The notes: generated from the letters alone by a model not told the origin. Shown: positions 7,883-17,182, counted from the stretch's first letter. The stretch: 64,000 nucleotides of DNA from Thalassotalea algicola (GCF_012932965.1 NZ_JABBXH010000004.1:522804-586803); one strand, 5' to 3'. Numbers and translations are program-made.

Positions 7883-9202
7883 CTATTTTTCGGCGATGAT
7901 TTTTGGTTGATGTCCATGCCTGAATATATGCAATTCTAATTGCCCATTATGCTCTTTGAATAAGAACTGCCTTTGAATCGATCTATCGTCATAAAAATAA
8001 CCGTTTCCTAAATTAATCAACTTAACTTTAGGTAAACCGCGAAAAGACATCCATAACTCTCCAGCTTTCGCTTCAAAAACAAATTCACCAAACTTATGAT
8101 TGCTGGCCAAACTTGGTAAGTCGAACTGCAAAGTACTTCTATTAACTCTCGCAGCTAAAACCCTTAATAGCCAGTTATAATAGCTTTTACTCTCTTCGTT
8201 AGAGTTTTGATTTTTTAACGTTTTTAAAGCGTCTAAATAGGCAACATCAAATGCGAGTTCTGAACTTATATCGATGTCTGGAGAAATACCTATACCTTCT
8301 TCAAACATTTTTCCGGTAATTGCGTTATTCATTTCAATTCTTGGAAGTCTTAAATAAAACTCATCATTTAACACTACTGGGTCAAAGGCTTTTCCACCAC
8401 CGTAAGTTCTTTCACCAACAATGGTTGCACGAGAAAACGCTTTCAAATGGTAAGTAAAATGTTCTGCCAGACTAAAAGTAGTACCACTTGTCAGAATATA
8501 CAGTGGCTTGTCAAAATGCTTTGCTCCATTTTCAGAGCTTGCTGTTAACAACTTAGTATGTTTATTTTTCCAACGTTCTATTTTATCAGCGAAATGAATA
8601 TGCTCTGGCCCCAAAAAATACCCTAGAACTAGAGGTAAAATGCGACTATTGCCTCCACCGTTCCTTCTAAGATCAATGATCACCACTTCCGAATTTTCAA
8701 GAAAATTCATCGCAGCATCATAGACAGGAGTACTTTCATCAACAAAACCATCAAAATAACTAAACTCTATATACCCGATATTTCCTTCGAGCATTCTGAC
8801 TTGCTGAATACCAAAATTTGCAGCTTTAGATTCTGCGAGTTTTCGCTGATAATTTTTAGCGTTTTCTTGTTCCGCTTGCTTATTCGACTGAGCTTGTTCA
8901 CGTAATTTATATCGTTTTACATCGCTCTCAGAATAAACAATGCCTATATGGTTGTCTCCTGACAAAGTTCGAAGCTCTTGTGATATCTTTTCTGCGAACT
9001 CTTGCTTATCGCTAAGCTCAGAATATTTTTTCAAAAACTCCTTTTCTCGCACATAGTTAGATAAGCTTTGAGCTACTTTTACTGAATAAAATTGAGACTC
9101 AATTACATCAGCCGCTTTCAACAGAGCTTGCTTGTTATCCGCTGCAAAGGCTTGACTAAACAGCGCGCTAACAAACAACAATAAAACCGATTTATTCATC
9201 AT
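7883..9202 (-). CDS. S41-family (C-terminal processing type) peptidase, secreted
   Basis: The 439-residue protein has a signal peptide (residues 1-20, ending AFAADN) and a tail-specific-protease-like domain. GNIGYIEFSYFDGF and VVIIDLRRNGGGNSRIL match the S41 core. The segment TSGTTFSLAEHFTYHLK carries the expected nucleophile serine, and GERTYGGGKAF follows. Its start overlaps the MarR-gene stop by one base (TAATG), so the two are coupled. Proteins of this kind often act on peptides in the envelope; the substrate is unknown. No PDZ domain is evident. Confidence 0.8.
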   Translation of the reverse strand: MMNKSVLLLFVSALFSQAFAADNKQALLKAADVIESQFYSVKVAQSLSNYVREKEFLKKYSELSDKQEFAEKISQELRTLSGDNHIGIVYSESDVKRYKLREQAQSNKQAEQENAKNYQRKLAESKAANFGIQQVRMLEGNIGYIEFSYFDGFVDESTPVYDAAMNFLENSEVVIIDLRRNGGGNSRILPLVLGYFLGPEHIHFADKIERWKNKHTKLLTASSENGAKHFDKPLYILTSGTTFSLAEHFTYHLKAFSRATIVGERTYGGGKAFDPVVLNDEFYLRLPRIEMNNAITGKMFEEGIGISPDIDISSELAFDVAYLDALKTLKNQNSNEESKSYYNWLLRVLAARVNRSTLQFDLPSLASNHKFGEFVFEAKAGELWMSFRGLPKVKLINLGNGYFYDDRSIQRQFLFKEHNGQLELHIFRHGHQPKIIAEK

Positions 9203-9681
9203 TATTTATCCCTAAATACCCTTTGTTCTAATGTCTTTGTTTCAAAGCTCTTATTTAATAAGGTTAGGAGACTCTTCAAGTCTAACCCTAACTCATTATT
9301 TAGCTCTTCAAAGACAAAGTCGGCTTTGTCTAAATAGTCCATGAGGATATTGCTCTGTTCTATTCCAAATTCAGTTAACTGGTAGTTTGTCTTTCTCTTG
9401 TCGGACGTGTCTTTATATGCGCAAATCACATTTCGTTTTAAAAGCGCTTTGACTCGTTGTGATGCTAACTGATGAGGGATGTCGAGAGTTCTTGCAATAT
9501 CTAGTAGAGACGCACTTTCATGCTCGACTAGAACGATGACGGTTGATGAAGTAATCACGGGAATTATCAATCCCATCCTTTCATATACTGGCTTTGCTTG
9601 CTTCTCAATTAAAGAGGCAAAATCCAAAGCTAACTTAGGAGTAAATCCTCTTCGAGTAGTTTCTATCACTTTTAAACTCAT
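9202..9681 (-). CDS. MarR-family winged-helix regulator
   Basis: The product is about 159 residues (MSLKVIETTRRGFTPK start) with a MarR-type winged helix. ASLLDIARTLDIPHQLASQRVKALLKR is the HTH and DTSDKRKTNYQLTEFG the wing. A longer frame reaches 9714, but it would place the start inside a perfect inverted repeat at 9696-9713. The ATG at 9681, with GGATGG just upstream, is therefore preferred. It is co-transcribed with the S41 protease and divergent from the lyase at 9808. Autoregulation and control of the lyase are likely. Confidence 0.85.
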   Translation of the reverse strand: MSLKVIETTRRGFTPKLALDFASLIEKQAKPVYERMGLIIPVITSSTVIVLVEHESASLLDIARTLDIPHQLASQRVKALLKRNVICAYKDTSDKRKTNYQLTEFGIEQSNILMDYLDKADFVFEELNNELGLDLKSLLTLLNKSFETKTLEQRVFRDK

Positions 9682-9695
9682 AAACCATCCAAACA

Positions 9696-9713
9696 TGCGC
9701 AACATATTGCGCA
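9696..9713. promoter_or_regulatory. Candidate MarR operator
   Basis: TGCGCAA-CATA-TTGCGCA is a perfect 7-bp inverted repeat with a 4-bp spacer. A further half-site-like TTGCAC follows at about 9719. It lies 15 bases before the MarR-gene ATG, in the divergent promoter region facing the lyase gene. MarR dimers bind such palindromes. Confidence 0.55.
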
Positions 9714-9807
9714 ATTTATTGCACTTATTGTATTATGTCAATATAAAGTAATAACAAATAGCCCAATAATTAGGCGCTAACTTACACATATAGGAATAGG
9801 AAACGGA

Positions 9808-10890
9808 ATGTACAAAGGAGTTTTACTAGGTCATCCATTGATGTCTAAATGCAATAAGTTCTTAACTCGGCACAAGCCGCTTAGTCATAAGCAGTGGATT
9901 GAAAGAATGGAGCAGAGTTCAGGGCTTGATCTAAATATTGATCTATTTGGCACAGGGCCAACTATAGAGCTACTTGAACAAAAAATAGCAACTATTCTAG
10001 GTAAAGAACGTGCACTTTTTGTCCCCAAAGGCACTATAGGCCAACATAGTGCTTTACTGCATTGGTCTTCACTTTCTAGCTTCAAGAAAGTGGCAATTCA
10101 CCCTCAATCTCATATGGAAGTTGACGAAAAATTTGCTTATAAAGAGCTGTTAGGGTTAGACGCCGTTATGTTCGGACACCCTGATAAAGCGATTGACCCC
10201 AAAGATATAGAAAACCTACCTAAAGACCTCTCTACTATATGCGTAGAGTTACCGACCAGGCGAGCTGGGTTTAAACTACCAACATGGGAATCGCTCATCT
10301 ATTTAAAACAATTCTCAATTGAAAATAACATTCCACTGCATATTGATGGAGCCAGACTTTTTGAATCAGCGTGCCATTATGATAGGCCATATGATGAAGT
10401 TGCAGCACTTGGAGATTCTGTATACATATCTTTATATAAAACACTCGGCGCAGCGGCAGGAGGAATCATTTCAGGAAATTCAGACTTCATTGAGCAATTA
10501 GAGCCTTGGAGAAGTCGATTAGGAGGAGAGCTGTTTACTGCTTTTCCTTATATATTGACCGCTTTATGGGGAATAGAAAATTATTTACCTAGAATTCCAG
10601 AATTTCATCAACGAGCACTCAAATTAAGCAACTTAATTAAGCATAAGTTCGGCCCTCAAGCTATTCCTAATCCAGTGCAGTGTAATGGTTTCTTAATTGA
10701 ACTAGCTATTGAGGCTGATGCATTAGAACGTAAAGCACTTGCCCTCGCTAAACGTGACAAGATTTGGTTATTCGATAGAATTATTAAAACAGACGACAAT
10801 AACTCTCGTATTGAAATTCAAATAGGAGACGCGTTAGATGACTGGCAAGATCAGGAGCTGATTGAAGTGATAAATAACATGATAAGTTAA
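9808..10890 (+). CDS. PLP-dependent beta-eliminating lyase / threonine-aldolase-like enzyme
   Basis: This 360-residue fold-type I PLP enzyme has features of the L-threonine aldolase/beta-eliminating lyase family. LFGTGPTIELLEQKIATILG is an opening typical of the group, and IPLHIDGARLFES contains the PLP-binding Asp. SLYKTLGAAAGG carries the Schiff-base lysine (about residue 212). It likely cleaves a beta-hydroxy amino acid such as threonine or a related compound. The N-terminus has no signal peptide, so it is cytoplasmic. It diverges from the MarR-S41 pair in cassette 3. Confidence 0.82.
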   Translation: MYKGVLLGHPLMSKCNKFLTRHKPLSHKQWIERMEQSSGLDLNIDLFGTGPTIELLEQKIATILGKERALFVPKGTIGQHSALLHWSSLSSFKKVAIHPQSHMEVDEKFAYKELLGLDAVMFGHPDKAIDPKDIENLPKDLSTICVELPTRRAGFKLPTWESLIYLKQFSIENNIPLHIDGARLFESACHYDRPYDEVAALGDSVYISLYKTLGAAAGGIISGNSDFIEQLEPWRSRLGGELFTAFPYILTALWGIENYLPRIPEFHQRALKLSNLIKHKFGPQAIPNPVQCNGFLIELAIEADALERKALALAKRDKIWLFDRIIKTDDNNSRIEIQIGDALDDWQDQELIEVINNMIS

Positions 10891-10940
10891 TTGCCACAAA
10901 CTATGAAAAAGGTAGCTTTTGCCCTTACCTGATTTTTATT

Positions 10941-11206
10941 GACGTCTACTTTGATTATCTTTTGGTTGGCCAACTATAGCGGTCGATACCCATATCGACC
11001 GCGTATCCAACCGCACTAAATTCGCTATGGGTAAAAACGTATTGGAAGTGGAAAACAAGTTATTAAAAGTAGTACCTGCTGAATTTAAAGTTGATGTTCA
11101 CCATTGGCTAATACTTCATGGGCGTTATACCTGTACAGCGCGTAAACCTAAATGTGGTTCTTGTATTATTGAAGACTTGTGTGAGTTTAAGGACAAAGTA
11201 GAGTAA
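10941..11206 (+). repeat. nth 3'-end copy 3 (open frame)
   Basis: The copy begins GACGTCTACTTTGATTATCT. The following nth segment encodes FGWPTIAVDTHIDR and continues in frame to [17 protein letters not shown] and a TAA at 11204-11206. The core at 11000-11022 is perfect. It differs from nth by Val-Leu-Glu-Val-Glu-Asn and Pro-Ala-Glu changes, which points to a distinct donor allele. Confidence 0.9.
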
Positions 11207-11231
11207 AGTTTATTTTTAAGCGGATTAAACA

Positions 11232-11264
11232 GAGCGTTAGAAAGTTATAAATTCCCTAACGCTC
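11232..11264 (-). terminator. Stem-loop downstream of the di-heme lipoprotein gene
   Basis: GAGCGTTAG and CTAACGCTC form a perfect 9-bp stem around a 15-base loop, 31 bases beyond the stop of the leftward gene. The T-run on that strand is weak (TGTTT), so termination is inferred. Confidence 0.45.
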
Positions 11265-11295
11265 AAATATTCTTATTCAGTTAAACCTTGTTCGT

Positions 11296-14200
11296 TCAGA
11301 GCATATTACCGTTTTTATCTTCACCAATGAGTATCCAATTAGGATTATCGTTATAGTCTGGATGAGTTGTCCAGTTGCTCAAATCAAAAATCCAAGGTTG
11401 TAGACATTCTCTGTCTATTACACATGGATCTGTTAGCGCCCTCATAAACTCAATCACTTTCTCCGATTGCTCGGTGTTAATATCAATTTCAGGTGCAGGT
11501 GAATTTGATACGGTTTCATCAAACGTTTGTCGAAACAAGATACGCGTATTATCAAATGCATCAGGATTCATATTGTTATAAACCTGCTCACATGTCTCGC
11601 CCGTTTTATCCATAATATCGATAATTGAGGTTAGTTCACAATAATCTGCATTACCCATTTCATTGAAGGTAGCATTGCCGTTAAGAATGGTGCTTATTCC
11701 AAGTAAGTCATTCATCGCTCCACCCGGATTTCCATAAACATCCATTACCTGTCGTAAAGTAGATAGACTACCATTATGCATGTAAGGTCCTGTTTCTGTG
11801 ATATTCAATAATGGTGAAGTACGAAAGTGATAGGTATCTCCCACGTCTCCCGAGATATTGGCACGACCAAAGTCAGAGTTATTCACCGGTGGGAAACTTG
11901 AACTGTCGCCGTTGCCAGGGCCTACTTGCCCTAGCCCAATGGCATGAAATTTCTCATCGGTAAACGCATCACCAGAGTGGCATTGGCTGCATGCAGCGCC
12001 CCCCTCATCACCTGCGGTCATAAACAGCACCGCACCAATTTTTTCATCTTGCGTCATTACATCAATGTTTGTACCTGAAACTCCGTTTATAGCAGCAACG
12101 TATTCTTTCCAACGGTTATTGGTAAACACCATAGACTCTTCAAATGCGGCTAGTGCTTCGGCAATGCGATCAAAACTAATACTCGAATCACCATAGGCAG
12201 TTTCAAAGAGTGCTTCCCATTCTGCATCTCCTTCAAAGCGAGCTGCCAACATTGCACGATAAGTTTGGTTGTCATCACCTGTTAATGGCTCATCACCCCG
12301 CATTTCATTGTGATTTACCGTTGGAAAACGAGACTGAGCATTGGCCAGTGAAGCCCCTTCAGGAATATTACTGTCTACGGTGTTAAAGTTAGGAGAGTCT
12401 GGAGTAATAATACCGGCATTGGTACCTCTTGTACCCAGGCTATTACTTGCGCTTTCAATACGCGAATCCCAAAACAAACCTCGATCCATTAGCCCAATGT
12501 TAAATATCGTTGGCGCATTACGACCAATCACGGGGTACCCTGCTAGCTCATTTGAATCACTACCATTAAAATAACGACCAGAACCCAAAGTGTTAGAAGA
12601 AAAGTTATGGAATACATCTACAGCATCGTAACCTACAGGCCAAGACAAATTATCCCCGCCACCTAAAGTCGGGTGATGACATGAAGCACAAGCGGTGTCG
12701 TACTCGCCACTTAAGCGTTTGGAATAGAATAAAGCTTTACCAAGCTGAGCTTTATCATCATTAATGTTAGGCAATTCACGTCCTGTTGTTGGGTCGCCGG
12801 TATAACCTTGCTCTTCAATTAATACTTGAGCATGTACATCAACCGGAGAAGTATCCCCCTCAATTGAGCCTAAGCCATCATCCATCACAATCGCTGCACT
12901 ATCTTGAAGATCAATATTTGCTAATTCATTGTCGCTAGAGCCGCTACGCACAAGCCTTACCAACATTTCAGAACTACGCCCTTTAAACCAATTCAAGCCA
13001 GCTTTAAAGTTTACAAACCAAGAATCCTGAGCAAAATCTATCATCGGAGACGAACTCCAAGTGTAATCTACGGTTGTCGAAGGGAAAACACTCAGATTAA
13101 TAGCTGGCTCAACACGGTTGAAATCCACTAATGAGTATAATTCTTTAATATTGGGCAGACGCCAATCACTATAACCGGCCAACTCGCTAGTTTGAGCATG
13201 CTCTAATGCGAATGCCCACTCCATGGCCTCTGCAGCACCATTATCACAGTTAACACCACTAACGCCGACCACACATTGTGCCCACATAAGGTCTGTTGCT
13301 AAGTCTGTCACTGTACCGTCGTTATGCACTTTGTAACGTTCATCAGGTGTTTGCTTTACGCTATCAACAAAAGGATCCATAACCCTAACTAAGCGCAGCG
13401 CCGACGGCTGATAACGCTGAACATTTTTATTGTTGCCAAAGGCTAATTGAAATGCCCAAGCATAAAATTCACTATGCGCTCCCCGATAAGGAGAAGCAGT
13501 CCAGTAAAAGTCACCGGTTGCATTGGGAAAGTAGGCCTGATCAATTTTATATGAGTTAGGACCGAAGCCATTACCAAAATTGACTAAAGACATAAATTGA
13601 GCATTATCAGGCACCCTCCAGTCGCTATAACCGCAGAAGCTCTCCTCATTGGTTGCGATAATCAGATTGTTCCAGTCATCATAGTAATCACCATCTCTAT
13701 CTTCATTATCCCTGTCTTTTGCCGTTAAGCCCCCCCAACGATAAAAATTACTCGCGTCGTGGATGCCACCATCTCTGGTTTTTACTTCCCATAGCAAGCC
13801 TGTTCTATCATCACGAACACATGCCCAGGGCTCAGACGCGTAGTTTCCATTGCCACTATAAACACTGCCATCGGCATTAATACGGGTAAGGTCAAAACCA
13901 CCATCACCATCACTATCGGAATTAATCGTAGCGCTCCTTCCTTGACCGCAATCTTGTTCCAATAGCGAGCCATTGGTGCCTGTGATAGTTGTATTACAGT
14001 TAGTGCCGTTATTTGATTCAGTTGAGCCAAAAGTTATTCCAGTATCATTGAGAAAAGCCATGCCCGTATTAAACTTTTCTGAAATCTCTGCATCATCTTC
14101 GGTTACTGTTGCTTGAATTCCAGCCTCAGTGGTTCCTCCATCTCCAGTGCAAGTGAGTTTAAATTCATAAGCTCCAGCAGCCTCAAATATCACACTTTCC

Positions 14201-14475
14201 TCACTACCTGCTAATGATTTGTCACCACTCCAAGCACCAGAAGCCGAACAACTTGTTGCGGAGCTAGTTTCCCATTCAATTAAGGTCTTCTCACCAACAG
14301 AGATGCTTTCAGGGCTTACCGACAAATTAACGGTAGGTGTAGTTTTTGCGGGTGTATTATCTTGAGCATCCTCACTCACGCTGTTGCTGCCGCTTCCACC
14401 ACCGCAGGCTGACAGCAAAAGTAAGGGTGATGCAATACAAAACGCGAGAAACGTCTTTTTATCTCTTATTTTCAT
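11296..14475 (-). CDS. Large lipoprotein: two DUF1566 domains fused to a di-heme cytochrome c peroxidase/MauG domain
   Basis: The 1059-residue protein has a lipobox (LLLLSAC, Cys24) and a polar linker. A PKD/Ig-like segment (about residues 45-130) precedes two DUF1566 domains (about 215-365 and 385-515), each with the SDWR(V/L)P motif. A C-terminal MauG/bacterial cytochrome c peroxidase-like domain (about 560-1040) carries two c-type heme sites: CASCHH near 597 and CSQCH near 828. It should sit on the outer or periplasmic face of a membrane and do redox chemistry on peroxide or on a bound partner. The combination of C-type-lectin-like DUF1566 repeats with a di-heme oxidase suggests substrate targeting; this is inference. 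The operator at 14537-14556 suggests control by the adjacent response regulator. Confidence 0.85.
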   Translation of the reverse strand: MKIRDKKTFLAFCIASPLLLLSACGGGSGSNSVSEDAQDNTPAKTTPTVNLSVSPESISVGEKTLIEWETSSATSCSASGAWSGDKSLAGSEESVIFEAAGAYEFKLTCTGDGGTTEAGIQATVTEDDAEISEKFNTGMAFLNDTGITFGSTESNNGTNCNTTITGTNGSLLEQDCGQGRSATINSDSDGDGGFDLTRINADGSVYSGNGNYASEPWACVRDDRTGLLWEVKTRDGGIHDASNFYRWGGLTAKDRDNEDRDGDYYDDWNNLIIATNEESFCGYSDWRVPDNAQFMSLVNFGNGFGPNSYKIDQAYFPNATGDFYWTASPYRGAHSEFYAWAFQLAFGNNKNVQRYQPSALRLVRVMDPFVDSVKQTPDERYKVHNDGTVTDLATDLMWAQCVVGVSGVNCDNGAAEAMEWAFALEHAQTSELAGYSDWRLPNIKELYSLVDFNRVEPAINLSVFPSTTVDYTWSSSPMIDFAQDSWFVNFKAGLNWFKGRSSEMLVRLVRSGSSDNELANIDLQDSAAIVMDDGLGSIEGDTSPVDVHAQVLIEEQGYTGDPTTGRELPNINDDKAQLGKALFYSKRLSGEYDTACASCHHPTLGGGDNLSWPVGYDAVDVFHNFSSNTLGSGRYFNGSDSNELAGYPVIGRNAPTIFNIGLMDRGLFWDSRIESASNSLGTRGTNAGIITPDSPNFNTVDSNIPEGASLANAQSRFPTVNHNEMRGDEPLTGDDNQTYRAMLAARFEGDAEWEALFETAYGDSSISFDRIAEALAAFEESMVFTNNRWKEYVAAINGVSGTNIDVMTQDEKIGAVLFMTAGDEGGAACSQCHSGDAFTDEKFHAIGLGQVGPGNGDSSSFPPVNNSDFGRANISGDVGDTYHFRTSPLLNITETGPYMHNGSLSTLRQVMDVYGNPGGAMNDLLGISTILNGNATFNEMGNADYCELTSIIDIMDKTGETCEQVYNNMNPDAFDNTRILFRQTFDETVSNSPAPEIDINTEQSEKVIEFMRALTDPCVIDRECLQPWIFDLSNWTTHPDYNDNPNWILIGEDKNGNML

Positions 14476-14536
14476 AACAATACTGATCCAATATTTTTAA
14501 TATTTAGCCATTAACATCGAGATAATAATTAAAGAA

Positions 14537-14556
14537 AGATGAGCGGAAGATGAGGA
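14537..14556 (-). promoter_or_regulatory. Candidate response-regulator box before the di-heme lipoprotein gene
   Basis: On the + strand, two GATGAG hexamers (14539-14544 and 14550-14555) are spaced 11 bp apart, about 62 bp before the leftward start. A closely related element (16 of 20 bases) precedes the response-regulator gene at 16808-16827. PhoB/OmpR-family regulators bind tandem half-sites with an 11-bp period. Confidence 0.55.
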
Positions 14557-14649
14557 TAGTAAATTAATATTAAAATGGAGAATCGTTATGCAAAAATAAA
14601 TGATTTAATAGGCTTTTAATGGAAGTATAAAACAGCTCCACTGTTCGTT

Positions 14650-16032
14650 TTATTCGTCAGTCAAACTCATTATTAACATTTGCTTATCATCTAGCTCTAC
14701 CGTTAACTTTAACGATATTGCTGTTGCAGCCGAATGCGCTATTGAAAGACCCAAACCAACATGATTAGTACCCGTTCGCGAACTATCCTTTCTCCATAAA
14801 CGATCAAACATAGTCGAAAGGTCACTTTTGCCTAGATTAGGAGCAAGATTAGTAGTCGTGAAAAGTGAATGACGTTCTTTACCAGTCAAAACGACTTCAC
14901 TATTTTTAGGTGCATACTCAACAGCATTACTTATCAGGTTTGAAATGATGATACGCAAAAGGTGAGGATTACTCTCTATTACATGTTGTTCATTCAAAGA
15001 TAAAGCAATTATTATCCCTCGCTCTTTTACAAGCGTTGATTGTAAAGCAATACATTCTTCAATAATGGTAGAGACATTCACCCTTTCGATGAGTATTTCA
15101 GAGCCAGAGTTCTCTATTCGAGCTAAAGATAGTATGCTATCTATCGTATTTTGTAGTTGTGCAGAAGATTCAGCAATGTATCGATAATCATCAACAGATG
15201 ATTGCTCTGGCCATTTCATTGCTACTTCACTGGTTGTGCGAATTGCTGCTAATGGGGTTCGTAATTCATGCGCCAAGTCATTATTGAATTGGCGCTCTCT
15301 TTCAAAACTTTTTTCTAACCTTGCAAGCAATTGGTTGAGCCTACTGATTAAAGGATTGATTTCAGTGGGCACACCTTCAATATCCAACCTATTATGCAAC
15401 GTACCTGCCTCTACTTCCGCTACTTTTTCAGACAAATATTGTATCGGCGTTAATGTTTTTCTGATGGTAAAAACGAGCACGAATGATAGTAAAAAGCAAA
15501 AAAACACGCCACCTATTATCAATTTATAAGTGAGAATAGCTAATTGTTGATTAACTTCTGTTTTAGTTATTGCAACTGAAACGGTTATTTTATCGCTTAT
15601 GGGCCCAGTCCTCATTGTAAAAGAATGCATGCGAATATCTTCACCGGAGGTTAACTGACTATTGTAGTGTCTTTGCTGATGCGGTTCTTTTAAGTAGCTA
15701 AACTGATGCTCCCCAAGATTTTCAGACTTACTTAATGTAGCTCCTGTTTCATCCCAAGCTTGCAAATAAAACACAAAATCTCCATCGTTAAGAAGACGTT
15801 CAGTGTTTTCGGCAATATTGCTTGACTCCCTCATCACTCCACCAAATCTTCGAGGAGGCATTGGCATTTTATTGGCTAGCTGAACCGCGCGAGCGAGCTT
15901 ATTGAGTTCATTATCAAGGCTATCATTAAGCCTGCGCTTTTCAGAGAAGTACAATGTTGTCCCTGCTAAAAACGCGATGATAATAAAGCTAGGGATCAGC
16001 CAAATTAAAAGCTGAGAGCGGATACTATTCAT
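14650..16032 (-). CDS. Sensor histidine kinase (QseC/PmrB-like architecture)
   Basis: The 460-residue protein has a first membrane helix (about residues 8-28), a periplasmic sensor region, a second helix (about 168-190) and HAMP (190-240). A HisKA domain carries the phospho-histidine in HELRTPLAAIR (about residue 255), and a HATPase follows with the N box ISNLISNAVEYAPKN and G box GLGLS. It autophosphorylates and passes phosphate to the regulator encoded upstream, whose stop overlaps its ATG by 4 bases. The ligand is unknown; the di-heme lipoprotein gene next door is the likely output. Confidence 0.9.
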   Translation of the reverse strand: MNSIRSQLLIWLIPSFIIIAFLAGTTLYFSEKRRLNDSLDNELNKLARAVQLANKMPMPPRRFGGVMRESSNIAENTERLLNDGDFVFYLQAWDETGATLSKSENLGEHQFSYLKEPHQQRHYNSQLTSGEDIRMHSFTMRTGPISDKITVSVAITKTEVNQQLAILTYKLIIGGVFFCFLLSFVLVFTIRKTLTPIQYLSEKVAEVEAGTLHNRLDIEGVPTEINPLISRLNQLLARLEKSFERERQFNNDLAHELRTPLAAIRTTSEVAMKWPEQSSVDDYRYIAESSAQLQNTIDSILSLARIENSGSEILIERVNVSTIIEECIALQSTLVKERGIIIALSLNEQHVIESNPHLLRIIISNLISNAVEYAPKNSEVVLTGKERHSLFTTTNLAPNLGKSDLSTMFDRLWRKDSSRTGTNHVGLGLSIAHSAATAISLKLTVELDDKQMLIMSLTDE

Positions 16033-16709
16033 GGTTTTATTGCACTAATTACGTAACCCATGCCTCTACGAGTATGAATAAGTGCAGCGTTGCTTTTTGA
16101 TGTATTAATCGCTTTTCTTAAAGCGCATATTGCAGTATCAACCACATTGCTCATAGGAGATATTTGCTCATCATAAATATGCTCTTCTATCTGGGGACGA
16201 GAAATAACACTTCCCTCATGCAACATAAGGTACTCTAACAAAGAAAACAGCTGAGGGGACAATGACACATTTTGCGCTCCACGCGTTACGGTTTTAGCTG
16301 AACGGTCTAAGATCAAATCACCAACCGTTAATTTTGGAGATCGGGCTTGGTACTTTCGTCTGGCAAGCGCTTCAACTCTCGCAATAAGTTCTTCGATAGC
16401 AAATGATTTAACTAGATAATCATCAGCGCCTAATCGCAAACCAGCGACTCTATCTTCAATAGAGTCTTTCGCTGTCAAAAATAATACTGGCGATTCATTG
16501 TTAGCTTCCCTCAATTTTTTAAGCACTTCTCGACCATCTAACCCAGGTAGCATAATATCAAGAATAATAACGTCATAATCATTCTCTAACGCCATCCATA
16601 AACCTTCAGAGCCATTGTCAGTTGCGTCTACCGCAAACCCTGACGCTTTCAACGCTTTAATAACAGCCCTAGACAGCGCTTCGGAATCTTCAACCAATAG
16701 TAATTTCAT
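16029..16709 (-). CDS. OmpR/PhoB-family response regulator
   Basis: The receiver domain opens MKLLLVEDSEALSR and carries the phospho-Asp in VIILDIMLPGLDG. An OmpR-type winged helix (about residues 125-225) ends in RRGMGYVI. A longer frame reaches 16754, adding 15 residues (MKNFITNPLSLKSSK); the ATG at 16709 gives the canonical N-terminus and is preferred. It is translated in an overlapping pair with the kinase. A direct-repeat element at 16808-16827 suggests autoregulation. Confidence 0.9.
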   Translation of the reverse strand: MKLLLVEDSEALSRAVIKALKASGFAVDATDNGSEGLWMALENDYDVIILDIMLPGLDGREVLKKLREANNESPVLFLTAKDSIEDRVAGLRLGADDYLVKSFAIEELIARVEALARRKYQARSPKLTVGDLILDRSAKTVTRGAQNVSLSPQLFSLLEYLMLHEGSVISRPQIEEHIYDEQISPMSNVVDTAICALRKAINTSKSNAALIHTRRGMGYVISAIKP

Positions 16710-16807
16710 CTTACTGCTCTTCAACGATAAAGGATTAGTGATAAAATTTTTCAACTAGTATTTAACTTTAAAAATTTCCTCACATACCTTCAAATATATA
16801 CAAGCCA

Positions 16808-16827
16808 ACATGAGGAGAAGATGAAGG
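16808..16827 (-). promoter_or_regulatory. Candidate response-regulator box before its own gene
   Basis: The + strand reads CATGAG (16810-16815) and GATGAA (16821-16826) with an 11-bp period. The 20-bp element matches 14537-14556 at 16 positions. It lies about 100 bp before the preferred start, or 54 bp before the longer alternative. Confidence 0.5.
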
Positions 16828-16901
16828 TGTATCAACAATTTTTAAATAGTGCAACTAGGTACAGTGATTATTATTTGGAATATCTGAACTATCAACCTCG
16901 C

Positions 16902-17164
16902 CATCTACCTTAATTATCTTTCAGCTGGCCACTATAGCTGTCGATACCCACATCGAACGCGTATCCAACCGCACTAAATTCGCCATGGGTAATAATGTGG
17001 TTGAAGTGGAAAACAAGTTATTTAAAGTAGTACCGAAAGAATTTAAAGTCTATGTTCACCATTGGCTTATTCTTCATGGTCGCTACGTTTGTACTGCCCA
17101 CAAGCCGAAGTGTAGTGCTTGTTTAATTGAAGATTTGTGTGAGTTTAAAGATAAGACAGAGTAA
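16902..17164 (+). repeat. nth 3'-end copy 4
   Basis: The copy has CATCTACCTTAATTATCTTT, then nth from codon 130, with one base missing in the arm (GGCCACTATAGC). The core at 16958-16980 is perfect. The tail stays open to TAA 17162-17164 and keeps all four cluster cysteines ([17 protein letters not shown]). It has a Lys-Val-Tyr-Val change where nth has Lys-Val-Asp-Val. Confidence 0.88.
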
Positions 17165-17182
17165 GCATTACACAAACATATA

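Larger units (their letters stand above)
7673..11022 (+). mobile_element. Cassette 3 (S41 protease, MarR regulator, PLP lyase)
   Basis: A 3.35-kb core-to-core unit with two leftward genes and one divergent rightward gene sharing a promoter region that holds a candidate MarR operator. No recombinase is present. The mixed orientation sets it apart from classical integron cassettes. Confidence 0.6.
11023..16980 (+). mobile_element. Cassette 4 (di-heme lipoprotein + two-component system)
   Basis: The largest unit, 5.96 kb core to core, with three genes all opposite to nth. A shared direct-repeat element before the lipoprotein gene and before the regulator gene suggests a self-contained sensor-response module. 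Confidence 0.6.

Noticed and set aside
11375..14030. Several short frames on both strands inside the di-heme lipoprotein gene
   Set aside because: They are shadows of the 1059-codon frame, with no start signals or domain signatures.
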